Notes under the pieces: model-generated
Databases searched by the model: none
The model's input: the letters and a program-made list of their open reading frames with translations, nothing else
What the model was told of the DNA's origin: nothing
Position numbers and translations under genes: made by a program
Source of the DNA: DASXBJ01 sp036491755
GTDB lineage: Bacteria; Chloroflexota; Dormibacteria; Dormibacterales; Dormibacteraceae
Assembly (NCBI GenBank): GCA_036491755.1
Contig: DASXBJ010000030.1
Location: forward strand, 1-16,033
DNA length: 16,033 nucleotides
Direction: 5' to 3'
Shown here: one piece after another, positions 6,197 through 13,750 of the stretch
Layout of the letters: every line of letters begins with the position of its first letter
Numbering within the stretch: position 1 is the stretch's first letter

Positions 6197-8200
6197 CTAT
6201 TTCGTCGGGAGGAGGTGCTCTGCGAACCAGCCCACGATGCGTTCGAGCCGGTCGATGCGGCGGTCCGGCCGGCCGATCATGAGCATGATGTGAGACTCGC
6301 CCGGGTACCTGACCATCTCGACCTTGCGCCCCAGCGACCGAAGGATCGTGAACACGATGTCGGAGTTGCCCGGCGGGCATCGCAGGTCGTTCTCCGCCTG
6401 CAGCAACAGCAGCGGCGCGTGGTTGCGATGGATCTTGGTGTACGGCGAGTGGTCGAGAAAATCCGTGAGGTGATCTGACAGGTCATCCACGCCCACGGCG
6501 GCCGGTCCGATGATGCGGCCGAAGTCTGAGGTGGCGTACATGGCGATCATGTCGGTCGCGGGGTTCTCGCTGGCCGCCGCCGCGAACACGCCAGGATGCC
6601 TGCCGAGGAGCCAGTTGGTCATGAAGCCTCCGTAGGAGAGCCCCATGATCCCGATGCGATCCGGCTCCGCCAGCTCCTCGTCGATCGCCCACGCGGCCAG
6701 CCGGAGGATGTCGCTCGCGTCCCTGTCCCCCCAGCGCCCATCGATCGAGCGCGTGAATGCCTCGCCGTAGCCGGTCGATCCCCTGGGGTTCGACCACAGG
6801 ACGTGGAATCCCGCGTCCGAGAGAGCGTTCATCTCCAGCCACGGCGTCGGGCCATACGAGAGATGCGGACCTCCATGGACCGTGATGACCATCGGCCCGC
6901 GATCGCGGCGCCCGCGCGCGGGCATGAGCCAGGCGTCGATGTCGTGGCCGTCCTCATGCGGGATGGTGAGCCGCTCCACCTGCCGCCGGAAGGGCCCGTA
7001 CCAACGGCTGCCGTCCGTGGTGAGCCGGCGCATCGCCCCGTCCTCGACCGCGTAAACCTCCGACGGTCCGTCTGTTGAGGCGACCGCCGCGATCCGGCCG
7101 CCTCCGGTGGCGACATAGTTGCAGATGAAGTCACCCTCGGCGAGGGCTTCGACGCTGCCGTCCAGCCCGAACCGGTAGGGCAGCGACGAGCCGCGACTGG
7201 TCACCACGCCGAGGACGTTGTTCTCGTCCAGCCACATCACCGGAGGCGGCCAGGCCGCATCGCCATCCTGGTAGTCGCCATAGCACGTGTTGGTGATGTT
7301 CAGGTCGTGATCGGCCGCCAGCCGGCGCGAATGCTTGCCGTCGAGGACGTGCAGCTCCATGTTGGCCCAGCCGGGACCTCTGTCCCTGCTGCTGCCGAGG
7401 TACGCGATGTGATTCGAGGCCGCCCAGGCCATGTTGTTCACACCGCCGGGAAGCTCGGCCAGCTTTTCTGGTTCGGCCCGGGTGGCGGTCGCGGCCAGAA
7501 CGGTCCACAGAGCGGGAAGCTCGTGCAGGTCGGCGTCCTTTCGCATATCGGCGAGGAAGGCGATGCGCTGGCCGTCCGGCGACCAGCAGGCGCCGCCCAC
7601 GTCGTAGGTCGGAGCCGTCAGGCGGCGCGGCTTTCCGGCGCCGTCGACGTCGACGATCCATGCCGCGGTGAACTCGTCTCGATAGCCGCCGCCGTCGACC
7701 TTCCACGTGTAGTCACGAATGCGCCTGGCCACGGGGTCGTCGGCCTTGCCGACGATGAATCGCTTCTCACCGGAGGGGGCGAGCAATAGAAGTCGCATGC
7801 CGTCGGGCGACCAGTCCGCGGCGCCCACGCCGCCGGTCATGTCCGTCACCTGGCGGGCCTCGCCGCCGCTGAGTGGCATGACCCAGGCCTGGGGCTTGCC
7901 CGAGCGATCCGAGATGAAGAGGAGCGAGCGCGAGTCGGGTGAGAAACGGGGCCGGGTATCAGTGCTCTTCCCTGAGGTGAGCTGCTCCGAGCGGCCGCCT
8001 CGAAACGTGGTCCGCCAGAGGCGCCGGACGTACTTGCCGTCCTCCACGGTGCGGCGGACGTAGATGATGGACGAGCCGTCGGGCGCCACCGCCAGGGACT
8101 GCAGCACCACCTGTTTGAGGACGTCGGCCGGGCGAAAGGCGCGGCGGGGGGATTGGCCGGGTCCAGCGCTAGGCGCCTTGGTTCTCTCGAGCGTCTTCAT
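6197..8200 (-). CDS. S9 family serine peptidase (acylaminoacyl-peptidase / dipeptidyl-peptidase type)
   Basis: A 667-residue prolyl-oligopeptidase-family enzyme that trims oligopeptides. The N-terminal half is a beta-propeller with repeated TolB/WD-like blades: FSPDSRSLLFISD (86-98), WSPDGMRLLLLAP (130-142), WSPDGQRIAFLAD (206-218). The C-terminal alpha/beta-hydrolase has VHGGP (441-445), NPRGSTGYG (471-479), nucleophile Ser522 in GLSYGGFM, Asp604 in AENDLRCP and His637 in GESHIM. The frame is open another 204 codons upstream (to 8812), but that part lies antisense to the M20 gene. ATG 8200 is chosen because GGGAGGG (8212-8206) sits 5 bases ahead. There is no signal peptide, so it is probably cytoplasmic. 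Divergent from the M20 peptidase, and a possible partner in finishing peptide breakdown. Confidence 0.95.
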   Translation of the reverse strand: MKTLERTKAPSAGPGQSPRRAFRPADVLKQVVLQSLAVAPDGSSIIYVRRTVEDGKYVRRLWRTTFRGGRSEQLTSGKSTDTRPRFSPDSRSLLFISDRSGKPQAWVMPLSGGEARQVTDMTGGVGAADWSPDGMRLLLLAPSGEKRFIVGKADDPVARRIRDYTWKVDGGGYRDEFTAAWIVDVDGAGKPRRLTAPTYDVGGACWSPDGQRIAFLADMRKDADLHELPALWTVLAATATRAEPEKLAELPGGVNNMAWAASNHIAYLGSSRDRGPGWANMELHVLDGKHSRRLAADHDLNITNTCYGDYQDGDAAWPPPVMWLDENNVLGVVTSRGSSLPYRFGLDGSVEALAEGDFICNYVATGGGRIAAVASTDGPSEVYAVEDGAMRRLTTDGSRWYGPFRRQVERLTIPHEDGHDIDAWLMPARGRRDRGPMVITVHGGPHLSYGPTPWLEMNALSDAGFHVLWSNPRGSTGYGEAFTRSIDGRWGDRDASDILRLAAWAIDEELAEPDRIGIMGLSYGGFMTNWLLGRHPGVFAAAASENPATDMIAMYATSDFGRIIGPAAVGVDDLSDHLTDFLDHSPYTKIHRNHAPLLLLQAENDLRCPPGNSDIVFTILRSLGRKVEMVRYPGESHIMLMIGRPDRRIDRLERIVGWFAEHLLPTK

Positions 8201-8275
8201 CGATACCCTCCCGTGAACGGCCGCGAAGCGATAAGCATCGCACCGACAGGCGGGATTGCCAAATTGCGCGGCGCT

Positions 8276-8281
8276 TAGAAT
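8276..8281 (+). promoter_or_regulatory. Putative -10 box of the M20 peptidase gene
   Basis: TAGAAT with 12 bases to the ATG at 8294, implying a leader of about 6 bases and no Shine-Dalgarno (CCACCGAG precedes the ATG). TTGCCA at 8256-8261 could be a -35 box, but the 14-base spacer is short. The same bases read on the minus strand give TTGGCA (8262-8257), a possible -35 for the divergent S9 gene. Confidence 0.45.
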
Positions 8282-8293
8282 CCGGCCACCGAG

Positions 8294-9439
8294 ATGGCTC
8301 TCCGCGACGACGTGCAGAAGCTGGCCTGCGAGCTCGTGGCCATCGAGTCCGTGAACCCGGACCTGGTCGCTGATGGCAGCGGCGAAGCTGAGATTGCCAG
8401 ATTTGTCGAATCCTGGCTCCGCGATCAAGGGCTCGAGGTTTCGATCGTCGAGCCGGTGCGGGGCCGTCCCAGCGTCGTGGGTGTTCTGCGCGGCAGCGGC
8501 GGAGGCAAGACCCTGATGCTCAACGCGCACATGGACACGGTCGGGGCGGGCGGCATGGAGCGCGCTTTCGAGCCGGTGGTGCGCGACGGGCGGATCTACG
8601 GCCGCGGCGCGTGCGACATGAAGGGCAGCCTGGCCGCGATCATGCTCACCGCCCGCGAGGCCGGCAGGCTCGGGCTCAAGGGCGATCTGATCATCACCGC
8701 GGTCTCGGACGAGGAGGTGGCGAGCCTGGGCACCAGCGCCGTGCTCGAGCAATTTCACGCGGACGCCGCGATCGTCACGGAGCCGACCGAGCTGAGGCTG
8801 TGCCTCGCTCACAAGGGATTCGTTTGGCTAGAGGTGGAGACGCGCGGGTTGGCCGCCCATGGCTCGCTTCCGGAGGCGGGGATCGACGCCATCGGCCGCA
8901 TGGGCAGGATCCTGACCGGGATCGTCAACCTGGATCGGCGGCTGCGGGCGGGGGCGGGCCACCGGCTGCTGGGCCGAGGTTCCGTGCACGCCTCGGTGAT
9001 CGAGGGCGGGCAGGAGTGGAGCACCTACCCGGCGCGGTGCGCCGTCAAGGTGGAGCGCCGCACGATCCCGGGCGAGGGCGCCCCCAGGGCGATGGGTGAG
9101 CTCGAGGCGTTGATCGCGCTCGCACGCGAGGAAGACCCGAGGTTGGAAGCGACGGTACGCATCGTTCTCGAGCGCGCAGCGTCAGAGCTCGGCGCGGACC
9201 ATCCCCTCGCGGTCGCCGTCGCCCAGGCAGCATCCGATGCAATGCACGGGACCGCGGACGCGATCGGCGTGGGGTACTGGATGGATATGGCGCTGACCAA
9301 CGCCGCCGGAATTCCCACCGTTGCTTTCGGTCCGGCCGGAAAGGGCGAGCACGCCGACGTGGAGTGGGTCGACGTCGCCTCGCTGGAGAGGTGCGTCCAG
9401 GTGTATCTGAGGGCAGCCGAGAACCTTTGCGGAACTTGA
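8294..9439 (+). CDS. M20 family metallopeptidase (ArgE/DapE/CPG2-like)
   Basis: A 381-residue zinc hydrolase that cleaves a terminal amino acid or acyl group from small amides or peptides. All the usual residues are visible: His79 and Asp81 in NAHMDTV, bridging Asp108 in GRGACDMKG, catalytic Glu140 and metal Glu141 in SDEEVASLG, Glu163 in VTEPTEL, and His353 in GKGEHADVEWVD. The dimerisation lid covers roughly 173-285, with His189 in RGLAAHGSLPEAG. Length is typical. No signal peptide. It is divergent from an S9 peptidase. Its stop overlaps the next gene, so the two are probably cotranscribed. Substrate (succinyl-diaminopimelate, acetylornithine or peptides) cannot be fixed from sequence; no lys or arg pathway genes adjoin it. 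Confidence 0.93.
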   Translation: MALRDDVQKLACELVAIESVNPDLVADGSGEAEIARFVESWLRDQGLEVSIVEPVRGRPSVVGVLRGSGGGKTLMLNAHMDTVGAGGMERAFEPVVRDGRIYGRGACDMKGSLAAIMLTAREAGRLGLKGDLIITAVSDEEVASLGTSAVLEQFHADAAIVTEPTELRLCLAHKGFVWLEVETRGLAAHGSLPEAGIDAIGRMGRILTGIVNLDRRLRAGAGHRLLGRGSVHASVIEGGQEWSTYPARCAVKVERRTIPGEGAPRAMGELEALIALAREEDPRLEATVRIVLERAASELGADHPLAVAVAQAASDAMHGTADAIGVGYWMDMALTNAAGIPTVAFGPAGKGEHADVEWVDVASLERCVQVYLRAAENLCGT

Positions 9440-10413
9440 CCCCACCGTGGACTGGGCGCGAGTCGAGCGCCTCAGGCCAGGTGTTCGAGTTCCGGCTGTG
9501 GGCGCTGCTCACCGAGCAATCGCGAGGTGGGCTGCATGTCTTCCTGCCGCTCGCGGACCGCGGCATCGACGCGCTGGTGCATCGTTTGGGCGACGGGGCC
9601 TACCTGCCGGTGCAGGCCAAAGCCCGCTCGGTCCTCGTGGACGGCGAGGTGCACCTGGTGGTCTGGGCCAATTCGCTCCAGGACGACAAGGCGCTGATCG
9701 TCAGTGGCCTGATCACCGAGGGAGGCGTCGGCCCGACGATGCTGGTGGTTCCGGAGGGCGACTTCAAGCGCCTGGCCGAGCTCTCGTCTGCCAACGGGCG
9801 CCCTGTCTACTCGATGGGCTTTGGCATGCAACCTCGATCGAACAGCCGCTGGCTTCCTTACCTGGTTCCGTCGGAGCGCCTGGTCGAGCAATTCGGCATT
9901 CCGCCCATGGCAGGCGCCTCCGCCGACGAGGCTGTTCCTCTCACTCCGGTCTGGCGCAGCGAGGAGGGCTTTCTCGGCGAGGTGGAGGTGATCCGCCGGC
10001 TCGCGGCGTCCGGGAGCCTCGATCTGTTTCGCGCCTTCCCGGATTCAGAGACAGCGGAGCTGGTGATCCTCCACCTTGCCAGCCGGCACGTGCTCGGGCT
10101 TCAGATCAAGACGATCGGTGTCGACCTGTCCCGCCCGGCCGGTACGGTGAGCATCCTCGCCTCCAGCTTTCGGCCTTCGCCGGCGACCTACTTCGTGGTT
10201 CTCGCGTGGCTTCGCGATGAGAAGGGCTTCCATGAAGAATGCCTGTTCATCCCGTCGAACGAGATCCGTGGTATCTGCGAACCCTCTGAACGTGCTGGTC
10301 ACCTGGAATTTGACTGGCGCCCGGGCTCGCGAAGCCATACCCATCTGGACCGGTTCCGCCGGCCCCTGAGCAGTGTCCTGAGCGAGGTCGAGGTGAGCCT
10401 GGAAAGGAGCTAG
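9436..10413 (+). CDS. Unrecognised protein with two tandem PD-(D/E)xK nuclease-like modules
   Basis: About 325 residues. The N-terminal module reads GQVFEFRLWALLTEQ (Glu18), then LADRGIDALV (Asp45), then YLPVQAKA (Gln60-x-Lys62). This E...GID...QxK order resembles Mrr/DUF4365-type restriction-endonuclease folds. The C-terminal module repeats it: GEVEVIRRLAASG (Glu182/184), AFPDSETAELVIL (Asp203/Glu208), LGLQIKT (Gln223-x-Lys225). I found the pattern by eye and no profile search supports it yet. The start is uncertain. TTG at 9436 overlaps the M20 stop as TTGA and suits translational coupling; GTG 9481 and GTG 9364 are alternatives, the latter overlapping the M20 gene by 76 bases. No signal peptide. 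Its 3' end overlaps the HNH gene tail to tail. Possibly a defence or DNA-processing protein; function unknown. Confidence 0.7.
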   Translation: MTPPWTGRESSASGQVFEFRLWALLTEQSRGGLHVFLPLADRGIDALVHRLGDGAYLPVQAKARSVLVDGEVHLVVWANSLQDDKALIVSGLITEGGVGPTMLVVPEGDFKRLAELSSANGRPVYSMGFGMQPRSNSRWLPYLVPSERLVEQFGIPPMAGASADEAVPLTPVWRSEEGFLGEVEVIRRLAASGSLDLFRAFPDSETAELVILHLASRHVLGLQIKTIGVDLSRPAGTVSILASSFRPSPATYFVVLAWLRDEKGFHEECLFIPSNEIRGICEPSERAGHLEFDWRPGSRSHTHLDRFRRPLSSVLSEVEVSLERS

Positions 10414-11720
10414 TCAGGCGGCGCCGGGCGGGCTTGCGCCAGCTCGATGTGGTGGGTGAGAACCCAGACGGTGTGGTCGAGGTCCATCGCCACGCCGCCC
10501 CATTCCGCCCGCGCGCTCTCCGGGACAAACGTAATCGCATCTTCGGTATGGGGCACGCCGAGAGCGCGTGAACCGATCACATGGCCGTCGTGAGTCTCAA
10601 AGCTGAAGCCACCGGGTGTCTTCCTGATCGTGTAGCCGCCGCCGTGATGACGGCGGTGATGGAAGCCGCAGAGCATGAGGACGTTGTCCCGATCGGTCCG
10701 GCCTCCGTCCGCCCAGTGATCCACGTGATGGGCCTCGGCCATGTGTGCCGGGACTCCGCAGCCGGGGAAGCGGCAGAAGCGATCGCGGACCTCTAGCGCC
10801 CGGCGCAGCCGATCCGGAACGATGCGGTGTTTGCGACCGACGTCGATCGGCAGGCCGTCTCGTTCGGTGAGCGCAACGACCTCCGCATCGCAGCCGATGC
10901 GTCGGGCGGCCTCGGAGGACAGCGGCATCCGGCGGTCGACGTCACAACGACCCAGCGGCATCTCACCGGTGAGCACGCCCACGTCGACGTGCACGACGAC
11001 CTGCCGCGCTGCGCCGGCAGGAACCAGATCTTCGGCAGCGCCCGCGAGCACCCGGTCGCAGATGGCCACCAGCGCATCGGCACGCCGCGCCGCCCACGGC
11101 TCTTCGGCCGGGTCGACGACTTCAGACCCTGCCGCGTTCTGCAGCGGCCGGGAGGCCACGACCGACTCGATGGCGGCCATGACCACCGCCGCGTCCTCGG
11201 CCGGTAACCTCGCGACCAGGCGCATCATCCCGTCCTCGCCCCATTCGGTCCACAGGCCACGTTCGGCCTGCGCCCGCTCGTCATGGTCGAGCTCCTCGGC
11301 CCTGGCGATACGCCGAAGCGATGTGCAGATCCGAGCCAGCTGCGAGCCCGAGGCGCCGAGACCGATCTCGAGGAGCAGCTCTTCCGTGGCCGGCGTCGCC
11401 ACGGTCGTGAGCTGCCTGACCTTGTCGAAAGACAGGCGCCCGGCGCCAAAGGCCTCGGCGATTCGCGGCAGGCACTGCAGGGCCTTGCCCACCCGCAAAA
11501 GCTCGGACCCGTGATGGACGTCGAAGCCGGCGTTGATCGCGAGCCAATGAGGAAACGACCGGATCCCACCGGCCGACCAGCCTCCGAGCTCGTCGAACTC
11601 GGCAGCCGCGGTGGCGAGGTCCTTCATCGCCGAGTGGGCCCTGGCCGACGCCTGTCCGATGGCCAGGTCGAGGTCGGCCGCCAGGGCCTGTCTATCGGCG
11701 CTCACCGAGGGATATCTCAC
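10410..11720 (-). CDS. DUF222 / HNH endonuclease-like protein (13E12 type)
   Basis: 436 residues with the actinobacterial 13E12-repeat layout. An N-terminal DUF222 helical domain spans roughly 20-290. It is followed by a C-terminal HNH domain: FCRFPGC (Cys316, Cys321), EAHHVDHWADGGRTDRDN (His331, His332, His335, Asn346), LCGFHHRRHH (Cys351 and a His cluster). The zinc Cys and catalytic His are intact. The GTG start at 11720 is preceded directly by GGAGG, too close to act as a Shine-Dalgarno, but lies exactly 6 bases from a -10 box, so I call it leaderless; GTG 11705 is an alternative. The biological role of the family is unsettled; some copies lie in mycobacterial SOS regulons. An SOS-like palindrome sits in this promoter. 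The gene converges on the nuclease-like gene. Confidence 0.93.
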   Translation of the reverse strand: MRYPSVSADRQALAADLDLAIGQASARAHSAMKDLATAAAEFDELGGWSAGGIRSFPHWLAINAGFDVHHGSELLRVGKALQCLPRIAEAFGAGRLSFDKVRQLTTVATPATEELLLEIGLGASGSQLARICTSLRRIARAEELDHDERAQAERGLWTEWGEDGMMRLVARLPAEDAAVVMAAIESVVASRPLQNAAGSEVVDPAEEPWAARRADALVAICDRVLAGAAEDLVPAGAARQVVVHVDVGVLTGEMPLGRCDVDRRMPLSSEAARRIGCDAEVVALTERDGLPIDVGRKHRIVPDRLRRALEVRDRFCRFPGCGVPAHMAEAHHVDHWADGGRTDRDNVLMLCGFHHRRHHGGGYTIRKTPGGFSFETHDGHVIGSRALGVPHTEDAITFVPESARAEWGGVAMDLDHTVWVLTHHIELAQARPAPPD

Positions 11721-11726
11721 CCTCCA

Positions 11727-11755
11727 AAACTACCAAACAAATGTTTGGAATTCAA
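11727..11755 (-). promoter_or_regulatory. Promoter of the DUF222/HNH gene, leaderless
   Basis: Reading the minus strand: -35 TTGAAT (11755-11750), a 17-base spacer, -10 TAGTTT (11732-11727), 6 bases, then the GTG at 11720. This is the best promoter in the window and puts the transcript start on the G of GTG. The segment is an AT-rich island in GC-rich surroundings. The spacer is almost filled by a perfect palindrome, so a bound repressor would block RNA polymerase. It lies in the 57-base gap after the upstream S9 gene, so read-through could also feed this gene. Confidence 0.75.
11733..11748. promoter_or_regulatory. 16-bp palindromic operator, LexA/SOS-box-like
   Basis: CCAAACAAATGTTTGG: two 7-base arms (CCAAACA and TGTTTGG) around two bases, perfect. 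It lies between the -35 and -10 boxes of the HNH gene. Read on the minus strand, the inner 14 bases CAAACATTTGTTTG match the Gram-positive LexA consensus CGAACRNRYGTTYG at 12 of 14 positions (A for G at position 2, T for R at position 8). Identity as a LexA site is inference; another dimeric repressor is possible. Confidence 0.65.
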
Positions 11756-11777
11756 GCCCGTTAACAGCGGCAAAACC

Positions 11778-13526
11778 CTACAGAAGGTTGGCCGCCAGGA
11801 AGTCCAGGATTCGTCGGTTGGCCGTGACCTGGTTGACCAGTTTCGCCACCCCGTGTCCTTCGTCCTCGAAGATCAGGAGCTCCGCTCGCGGGACCGCTGC
11901 CGCGATCTGGATGCTCTCCTCGACCGGCACCCGCGGGTCGTTCCGGCCATGGATCACCAGCAGCGGCGCCCGGATCGCATCCGCGCGGTGGATCGGGCTG
12001 ATCTGGCGCAGGAACTCGGCCTCCGGACCGTTCGGGTCGCCGTACTCGTTGATCCGCAGCACGCCGCGCCACGGCGGCATGTTCTGGAAGAACGTGTGCC
12101 AGTCGGCGATGCCCACCGTGTCGACGCCGGCGTCCCACAGGCCGGGGTCCTCGACCAGGACCGCGAGGGTCATGAATCCACCGTATGAGCCGCCCATCGC
12201 GGCGGTCTTCGTGGCGAGTCCGCTCCGCTTCAGGTGCCGGGCTGCCTCGCAGCCGTCCTTGACACCATTCCAGCGGAGCGTCCTGTCGTCAAGGCCCTGG
12301 AAGCGCATCCCGTACCCGGTCGAGCCGCGCACGTTGGGCAGGAACAGGTTGACGCCCACGGAGTTCAGGAGGTGGGCGATCGGCAGGTAGCCGCCGCGAC
12401 TCTGTCCCTCCGGGCCGCCGTGGAACTGCACGACCGTCGGGCGGGGTTTCTCGTCGATGCGGTAGAAGACCGCCGGCACCTCGAGCGCGTCGAAGCTCTG
12501 GTAGGTGGTCTCCACCGGCTCGACCAGGTCGGCCGGCAGGTCTTCCGTGAAGGTCCAGCGCTCCCCGCCCGGCCACTCGTAGATCTCCGCCGGGCGCGTG
12601 GGGAGCTCCCAGCTGACGAACAGCCGCGAACCGTCTGCGCTCCAGTTGACGTGATAGCCCGCGTCGCCGCTGTGGTCGGCGATGACGACTCCGCGCGGCA
12701 GCGCCACCCGGTCGAGCACCCTTCCTGTCGACAGCTCGATGATTCCGATTCCGTCGAAGATGCCCTGGTTCGAGATGACCGCGGCCTTCGTCCGGGCCTG
12801 GTCGACCACAACGCCCTCGACGTCGTGTTCATCGTCCACGAGCCAGCGGGCCACCGCGCCCGGCCGGTCCGGGTCCACGAACGCCAGGCCCAGGAAGTCG
12901 CGATCGAGGTCGGTCATCACCAGGATGCCCGCCTCCAGCCACTGGACCGGCTGTACCCGCAGCGCCTTCGGGACGAGCCGCGTCATCTCGCCGGATCGCT
13001 CCAGGAGGTGGCTCTCGGTGGGGGTGCCGAGGCTCTTGACCACCACCGCCCGCGTCCCGTCCGGGCTCCATGCGCCCCACGACCAGTAGCCGCCGGGCTC
13101 CGCCCACGGCGTGAGGAGCCCGGTCGCGAGGTCGATCTCGCCGAGGACCACGTTCGCCTGGCCGCCTGGATTCCAGCCCAGCCCGGCGCGGCGCCCGGTG
13201 GGATCGAGGGTCACCGATTGGTGGATCGCCCTGGGATCGGTGGTCAGGGGCCGGTAGCCGTCAGCGGTGACGAGGCCCAGCTGCCAGATCTCGCTGCCGC
13301 CCGAATCCTCGCGGACGAGAACGCCCAAGAGCGTGTGCGCGTGAGGGACCATGCGCGTCTCGGTGCTAGCGAGCCGTGTGGGAGCGATGGCTGGCCCGGT
13401 CTGGCGATAGACCTGCGCGTGGCCGCTGATGCTGGAGGCGAAGAGGACGCTGCCGTCGGCGGCCGGCACAGGCCTGGTGGCACGCGCCACCGACAGCAGC
13501 TTTTCGATCCTCCTGGGGTCCGTCAC
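11778..13526 (-). CDS. S9 family serine peptidase (prolyl oligopeptidase type), second copy
   Basis: 582 residues. The N-terminal beta-propeller has blades such as WSPDGTRAVVVKS (153-165) and WSADGSRLFVSWE (295-307). The C-terminal hydrolase has FHGGPEGQSRGGY (368-380), NVRGSTGYG (398-406), nucleophile Ser447 in GGSYGGFM, Asp530 in GRNDPRVP and His558 in DEGHGVAK. It is clearly diverged from the S9 gene at 6197-8200 and shorter, so not a recent duplicate. No signal peptide; probably cytoplasmic, acting on oligopeptides. The start is a GTG at 13526, 14 bases after the stop of the small membrane gene and with only a weak ribosome site, so it likely depends on coupling in the operon. No terminator is visible between it and the HNH gene. 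Confidence 0.94.
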   Translation of the reverse strand: MTDPRRIEKLLSVARATRPVPAADGSVLFASSISGHAQVYRQTGPAIAPTRLASTETRMVPHAHTLLGVLVREDSGGSEIWQLGLVTADGYRPLTTDPRAIHQSVTLDPTGRRAGLGWNPGGQANVVLGEIDLATGLLTPWAEPGGYWSWGAWSPDGTRAVVVKSLGTPTESHLLERSGEMTRLVPKALRVQPVQWLEAGILVMTDLDRDFLGLAFVDPDRPGAVARWLVDDEHDVEGVVVDQARTKAAVISNQGIFDGIGIIELSTGRVLDRVALPRGVVIADHSGDAGYHVNWSADGSRLFVSWELPTRPAEIYEWPGGERWTFTEDLPADLVEPVETTYQSFDALEVPAVFYRIDEKPRPTVVQFHGGPEGQSRGGYLPIAHLLNSVGVNLFLPNVRGSTGYGMRFQGLDDRTLRWNGVKDGCEAARHLKRSGLATKTAAMGGSYGGFMTLAVLVEDPGLWDAGVDTVGIADWHTFFQNMPPWRGVLRINEYGDPNGPEAEFLRQISPIHRADAIRAPLLVIHGRNDPRVPVEESIQIAAAVPRAELLIFEDEGHGVAKLVNQVTANRRILDFLAANLL

Positions 13527-13540
13527 GCTGCTCGCGGCCG

Positions 13541-13750
13541 CTAGTGAGTCTCCTCTTCCCTGTACTCGCGCTTGCCGGAAGCCGGGTCCTCGTACACGCG
13601 TGTCATCTTGCCTGTCGTCGGGTCCTTGAACACTTCGTTCGTGGGTTTGAAGGAGCCCTTGCCCGACCCTCGGTAACGCTGGTCCCAGATGAAATATCCG
13701 ACCACCGCGATCACCAGGACGGCGGCGATCTCGACGATTGTCGGGATCAT
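13541..13750 (-). CDS. Small single-pass membrane protein
   Basis: 69 residues. One membrane helix at about residues 4-22 (TIVEIAAVLVIAVVGYFIW) is followed by a charged cytosolic or external tail with a loose internal repeat: FKDPTTGKMTRVYEDP and then ASGKREYREEE, two DPxxGKxxxxY units. Unknown function; I recognise no named family. Its ATG overlaps the stop of the ybjQ-like gene as ATGA (13747-13750), and the S9 gene starts 14 bases after its stop, so it is the middle gene of a three-gene operon. The tail may bind a partner; that is a guess. Confidence 0.85.
   Translation of the reverse strand: MIPTIVEIAAVLVIAVVGYFIWDQRYRGSGKGSFKPTNEVFKDPTTGKMTRVYEDPASGKREYREEETH

Noticed and set aside
6193..6208. 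CCGAC/GTCGG inverted repeat across the stop codon of the first S9 gene as a terminator
   Set aside because: Only 5 bp and no U-tract after it; most likely chance.
8201..8812. N-terminal extension of the S9 peptidase to give 871 residues
   Set aside because: It runs antisense to the M20 gene, adds no family-like sequence, and a good Shine-Dalgarno supports ATG 8200.
9436..11720. A toxin-antitoxin or restriction-modification system made of the nuclease-like and HNH genes
   Set aside because: The genes are convergent, not an operon, and there is no methylase or specificity gene; the link is kept only as a weak hypothesis.
12234..13544. Plus-strand open frame of 436 codons
   Set aside because: Shadow of the second S9 peptidase; the composition is typical of antisense frames in GC-rich DNA.
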